From a virus, in the IMG/VR virus record IMGVR_UViG_3300048837_000416, positions 1 to 23,354 of that record: DNA of 23,354 nt. One strand, written 5' to 3'. Shown here in pieces: positions 19,956-23,354 of the stretch. The first letter of the stretch is position 1; each line of letters begins with the position of its first letter. Under the pieces are notes generated by a model. That model was not told where the DNA came from. It searched no databases and saw nothing but the letters and a program-made list of their open reading frames with translations. A program made the position numbers and the translations under genes.

Positions 19956-21887
19956 ATGGCGAGACAGATTGCATCCCTCTACGGGGTGCTGACGCTGAAG
20001 GATCAGGGGTTTAAGCAGGGGCTGACGGACGCCAAGCGCGATCTTGGCGGGGTGGGCGGCCAGCTTAAAAACGTGGGCGGGCAGATTGCCGGGTTCGGGG
20101 CGAAGCTGACTCTAGCGACTGCACCGGTGGCGGCGCTGGGCGCAGTGGGCATCAAGACCGCGAGCAGCTTTGAAGACGCGATGGCACAGATCAGCGCGCG
20201 CACCGGGCTGGTGGGGGATGACCTCAAGCAGATCGGCGATTTCGCGCTTCAGATGGGTGCTGACACGGCGTTTAGTGCTCAAGAAGCGGCAGACGCCTTC
20301 TTACAGATTCTGACCAGCGGGGCAAGCGCTGAAGAAGCCATTGCGATGCTGCCCGCGGTGCTGGATGCGGCAGCGGCGAGCGGTGAGGACCTTGGCCGCA
20401 CGGCGGACACGATCACCGATATTATGGCCAGCTTTGGCCTGAACACCGAATATGCGGCGGATGTGGTGGATGTGCTGGCGCGGGCAGCGGGGGCATCCAG
20501 CGCGGACATGGGCAGCCTTGGCCAAGGCTTTGCGAACGTGGGCGGGGTTGCTAAGAGCTTCGGGCTGAGCGTGAATGACACGGCGGCGATCCTTGCGATC
20601 TTTAGCGAAAACGGCGTGAAGGGTGCTGAGGCGGGCACACAGCTCAAATCCATGCTGCTCAATATGAGCAGGCCGACGGATGTGGTGCAGGGCGCGTGGG
20701 CTAAGCTGGGCACTTCCTTGTATGACGCTTACGGCAACATGCGGCCACTTGAAGAGGTGATCGGTGAGCTGGACACAGCGCTGGACGCGCTGCCGATTGA
20801 GCAACAAAACGAGCTGATGATGCAGCTGGCCGGTAGTTACGGCATTGTGGGCCTCACGGCGCTGCGCGGAAGCCTGAGCATCAGCGATATGCAGACCCGT
20901 ATGAGCGAAAGCGCCAGCGCCGCGGAAGTGGCGGATGCACGGATGAACACGTTCAGCGGGCGCATGGACAGCCTGAAGGGCAGCGTGGAGACGCTGATGA
21001 TCACGGCATTGACCCCGCTGATGGAGAACGTTTTGACTCCGCTGGTGGAAAAGGTCACGGAAGTGATCAACAGTGTGGCGCTGTGGGCGGCAGAGAACCC
21101 TGAGCTAGCGACTACGATTGCGCTGGTCTCTGGCGGGTTGATTGCGCTGGGGCCGGTGCTGGCTGGCATCGGGTTTGCGATCACGGGACTGGGGGCGGCG
21201 GTGGCGTTTTTGACCTCCCCGATCACGCTGGTGGTGGGCGCGATCGCGGCCTTGGCGCTGGCGTGGGAGACGGATTTCTTGGGGATCAAAACGTTTGTGA
21301 CCGAAACGATCTTCCCTGAGCTGGAGAAGTTTTTCAACTGGCTGGGGGGCATCTGGACAAACGTGGTGGAACCCGGGTTAAAAGCGCTCAAAGACTGGTT
21401 TATCGGGCTGTGGGACGGCATTGGCCCTGCGCTGGACAGCTTCAAAAACGGGTTGAACACGGTGTTTACGTGGGTGAATGACCACGTGATCACGCCGATC
21501 ACGAACGCTTTTAAGGGCCTGTTTGACTGGGCCACACAGGTGCTCACACAACTGGGGCTGGTGCAAAACAAAGCCACGGACGTGAACAACATCGCGTCTG
21601 AAGCGCTGCAATCGAACGGGACGGGCATCAGCTATATGGGGGTGAACGCACCGGGTAAAGCGATGGGCGGGCCGGTGGCCGGTGGCAAGCCGCACGTGGT
21701 GGGCGAGTTCGGGCCTGAACTGTTTGTGCCGCAGGGAGCGGGGACGATTGTGCCAAACGGCGGGCTTGGCGGGACGAGCATCCAGCTGGGGCAGGTGGTG
21801 ATTTATGCCAACAGCCGCGCAGAAGGCGCAGCGGCGGCGCGTGGGTTTGCGGATGAACTGAAGCTGCTGATGAACGAGGCGGGGTGA
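19956..21887 (+). CDS. Tape measure protein
   Basis: A 643-residue protein starting at ATG 19956. The N-terminal ~300 residues carry the phage tail tape measure family pattern: ASSFEDAMAQISARTGL, ADTAFSAQEAADAFLQILTS, MLPAVLDAAAASGEDLGRTA, then ADMGSLGQGFANVGGVAKSF and SENGVKGAEAGTQLKSMLLN. Around residues 385-440 there is a long hydrophobic stretch (TIALVSGGLIALGPVLAGIG and after) with two or more membrane-type helices, used when the tape is released to pass DNA through the host membrane. The C-terminus includes GPELFVPQGAGTIVPNG, a common tape-measure tail motif. Family length sets tail length; at the usual ~1.5 angstrom per residue this implies a tail near 95 nm (inference). Confidence 0.92.
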   Translation: MARQIASLYGVLTLKDQGFKQGLTDAKRDLGGVGGQLKNVGGQIAGFGAKLTLATAPVAALGAVGIKTASSFEDAMAQISARTGLVGDDLKQIGDFALQMGADTAFSAQEAADAFLQILTSGASAEEAIAMLPAVLDAAAASGEDLGRTADTITDIMASFGLNTEYAADVVDVLARAAGASSADMGSLGQGFANVGGVAKSFGLSVNDTAAILAIFSENGVKGAEAGTQLKSMLLNMSRPTDVVQGAWAKLGTSLYDAYGNMRPLEEVIGELDTALDALPIEQQNELMMQLAGSYGIVGLTALRGSLSISDMQTRMSESASAAEVADARMNTFSGRMDSLKGSVETLMITALTPLMENVLTPLVEKVTEVINSVALWAAENPELATTIALVSGGLIALGPVLAGIGFAITGLGAAVAFLTSPITLVVGAIAALALAWETDFLGIKTFVTETIFPELEKFFNWLGGIWTNVVEPGLKALKDWFIGLWDGIGPALDSFKNGLNTVFTWVNDHVITPITNAFKGLFDWATQVLTQLGLVQNKATDVNNIASEALQSNGTGISYMGVNAPGKAMGGPVAGGKPHVVGEFGPELFVPQGAGTIVPNGGLGGTSIQLGQVVIYANSRAEGAAAARGFADELKLLMNEAG

Positions 21888-21888
21888 G

Positions 21889-22857
21889 ATGGACATTTTG
21901 ACACGGTTCGGCAATGGCGGCCTGAGCGGGCGGGTGTACGACTTTGACCCCGAGAATCAGGTGAGCTTATCCGACAACTTCACGAACGTGGTGACACGGG
22001 CGGAGCGGCTGCCGGGGGTGAGCGGCGGGTTTGCGGCGTATGGTGAAGAGGCGCTGCCCAGTGAGATCGGGAGCATCAGTTACACGTACTGGATGCACTA
22101 CGAAAGCGCGGCGGCGGGCAAAGCGGCGGTGGAAGCCCTAAAGGCGCTGACTGAGTGGGGCATGCAGCGGCTGTATAAGCAACCGATGGGCAGCGGTGAC
22201 GTGCGCTTTTGCTATGCAGCGGTGAACAACGTCTCGGCAAATTGGAACGCGGAGAGCGTGAATCATCGCCGGATGCAGGTGACGATCACGTTTCATGTGC
22301 CGGACCCGTTCTGGTATTCGTACCCGTTCGAGGTGGCTTTTATGGACAGCGGGCTGGTGATGGATGCCGGGTTGCTGATGGGCGGGTGGACGGATACGCA
22401 GTTTATTCTGAGCGGGGCGGATACGCTTTCGATCACGGTGGACGGCAACGCGGCGGCGCTGCCGGTGGTGTGGGTGGAGGCTGCGGGGCGGCAGGATGTG
22501 TTCTTGGGGGATGCGGGGCTGGTGCTTGGCGGCGGCGGGCTGGTGCTTGGCGGGGTGAGCAGCGGCAGCGTGCGGGAAGTGTCGATTGCGGTGGTGGACC
22601 GCGATACGCTGCGGACACGGCACAGCGTGGTGTGGCACGGATTGATCAGCGGTAATGACCGTTTGATGATCGACGCAACCTCTGAGAAGGTGATTTATGA
22701 GAACTCATTCCGCGGGAACCTGAGCGGGTGGGACGGACTGGACCGGACGCGGGCGACATTCTTAAAGCTGCTGCCGGGCGTGAACCGCGTGGACGTGAGC
22801 GGGGTGTTTAGCGGGACTGTGCTGGTGCGATTTGAATATCTGGAGGCGTGGCGATGA
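21889..22857 (+). CDS. Distal tail (Dit-like) protein
   Basis: A 322-residue protein starting one base after the tape-measure stop. Position right after the tape measure and its two-part layout (an N-terminal beta domain with LPSEIGSISYTYWMHYES, a middle strand QVTITFHVPDPFWYSYPFEV, then a beta-rich C-terminal half with VSIAVVDRDTLRTRHSVVWH) match siphovirus distal tail proteins, which form the hexameric hub at the tail tip. The segment FHVPDPFWYS is especially like Dit proteins (a conserved strand ending xxDPxW). It contains a 7-residue tandem (GLVLGGG/GLVLGGV) encoded by a DNA repeat, likely a flexible insertion loop. Overlaps the next start by ATGA. Confidence 0.7.
   Translation: MDILTRFGNGGLSGRVYDFDPENQVSLSDNFTNVVTRAERLPGVSGGFAAYGEEALPSEIGSISYTYWMHYESAAAGKAAVEALKALTEWGMQRLYKQPMGSGDVRFCYAAVNNVSANWNAESVNHRRMQVTITFHVPDPFWYSYPFEVAFMDSGLVMDAGLLMGGWTDTQFILSGADTLSITVDGNAAALPVVWVEAAGRQDVFLGDAGLVLGGGGLVLGGVSSGSVREVSIAVVDRDTLRTRHSVVWHGLISGNDRLMIDATSEKVIYENSFRGNLSGWDGLDRTRATFLKLLPGVNRVDVSGVFSGTVLVRFEYLEAWR
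22516..22553 (+). repeat. Tandem 17-bp repeat in the Dit-like gene
   Basis: GGGCTGGTGCTTGGCGG at 22516-22532 and again at 22537-22553, a 21-bp period encoding GLVLGGG/GLVLGGV. A degenerate third relative (GLLMGGW) lies upstream near 22370. It marks replication-slippage growth of a Gly-rich loop. Confidence 0.75.
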
Positions 22858-23354
22858 CACAGAATTATCACACCCCGCATGGCGCGGGAGCCGCGCTGAA
22901 CGCGGCGGTTTTTAATCAGGTGTACAGCGACTTAGACGCGGGCATCACGGCGAATGCGGTGGGCACGGGGACTGATGGCGCGGTGCTGGTGAGCGATTCG
23001 GCTGCGGCCAGCGGGCGACGCTGGGCGGACTTTGCCCCGGCGGGCTATGTGGATGGCTACTACGTGAGCGTGAGCGGCGGCGTGGTGACGGTGAGCGCGG
23101 GCATCGCACGGGATGACAGCGGCGTGGACGCGATGCGGCGCAGCACAGCGATCACGATTGACCCGCTGGGCACGGGATTAAACGGGCTGGACACGGGCAG
23201 CCTTGCATTTAACACGTGGTATCGCGTGTATGTGATCAAGAATCCGTCTACCGCGGCGGTGGGCGGCCTGATGAGCAGCAGTGACAGCCCGCTGATGCCG
23301 AGCGGGTACACGCTGAAGCGGCGCGTGGGCTGGGCGCGCAGCTCGTCGACGGGT
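22854..23354 (+). CDS. Tail-tip or fibre protein (3' end cut off)
   Basis: ATG 22854 overlaps the previous stop (ATGA); the frame is open to the right edge, giving 167 visible residues. It is beta- and Gly/Ser-rich: YHTPHGAGAALNAAVFNQVY, LDAGITANAVGTGTDGAVLV, YVDGYYVSVSGGVVTVSAGI, and a later segment (AFNTWYRVYVIKNPSTAAVG) like the N-terminal part of receptor-binding or baseplate proteins in which SVSGGVVTVSAGxAxDxSG repeats and an NTWYHVYLIxNP motif occur. The length of the whole gene is unknown. Confidence 0.65.
   Translation, partial: MTQNYHTPHGAGAALNAAVFNQVYSDLDAGITANAVGTGTDGAVLVSDSAAASGRRWADFAPAGYVDGYYVSVSGGVVTVSAGIARDDSGVDAMRRSTAITIDPLGTGLNGLDTGSLAFNTWYRVYVIKNPSTAAVGGLMSSSDSPLMPSGYTLKRRVGWARSSSTG

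Noticed and set aside
20837-21628. 263-codon open frame on the minus strand
   Set aside because: It is antisense to the hydrophobic part of the tape measure; the Ser/Pro/Ala composition and lack of a start signal mark it as a shadow.
1-23354. tRNA genes, CRISPR arrays, insertion sequences, integrase, attachment sites
   Set aside because: I looked for cloverleaf-type arms, regularly spaced repeats, transposase or recombinase motifs and long terminal repeats and saw none; short repeats listed above are too few or too close to be a CRISPR array.

Overview
The window is a stretch of a tailed double-stranded DNA phage or prophage genome (Caudoviricetes, siphovirus-like). Signs of this are a terminase pair, an SPP1-gp6-like portal, a MuF-like minor head protein, scaffold, capsid cement, major capsid protein, a full neck series, a tail tube, a frameshifted tail-chaperone gene, a tape measure with hydrophobic segments and tail-tip proteins. 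The DNA is GC-rich, with strong GCG/GTG/CTG codon preference and short ATGA/TAATG gene overlaps. The host cannot be named from the sequence. No integrase, tRNA, CRISPR array or insertion sequence is visible, so lysogeny is undecided. Both end genes run off the window, and no stretch above about 215 bases lacks a gene.

Layout. (1) 1-6169, early/replication block, all on +: a 5'-truncated ParB-like protein with SH3-like repeats, a DUF3987-type helicase-like ATPase with a degenerate Walker A, a CHC2/Toprim primase, a small winged-helix-like protein, a coiled-coil protein and three Cys-rich zinc-ribbon proteins. It ends in a strong terminator (6192-6232). (2) 6233-6688, a small winged-helix regulator behind a 17-bp inverted repeat, then an AT-rich promoter-like segment. 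(3) 6689-11440, late genes: glycosidase with C-terminal SH3 domain, small terminase, large terminase and portal, ended by a terminator. (4) 11459-13015, an independent two-gene cassette (moron-like) with visibly different codon use. It has its own TATAAT element bracketed by two identical 14-bp operator-like sites 31 bp apart, and is closed at both ends by terminators sharing a 14-bp tail. (5) 13074-14520, two head genes (cement-like and MuF-like) on the MINUS strand, inverted relative to all other structural genes. (6) 14521-14732, a divergent intergenic region with two hairpins. (7) 14733-23354, scaffold, cement, capsid, head-tail connectors, tail tube, tail chaperones with a canonical A AAA AAC slippery site, terminator, tape measure, Dit-like protein and a truncated tail-tip/fibre protein, all on +.

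Working together: block 1 would replicate and possibly partition the genome; the 6279 regulator probably controls a switch to late genes; blocks 3 and 5-7 package DNA and build capsid and tail. The most unusual features are the autonomous cassette with its double operator, the inverted head segment, a 22-bp perfect palindrome inside the ParB-like gene, and a recurring TTATCGGAA element that sits at several gene junctions.
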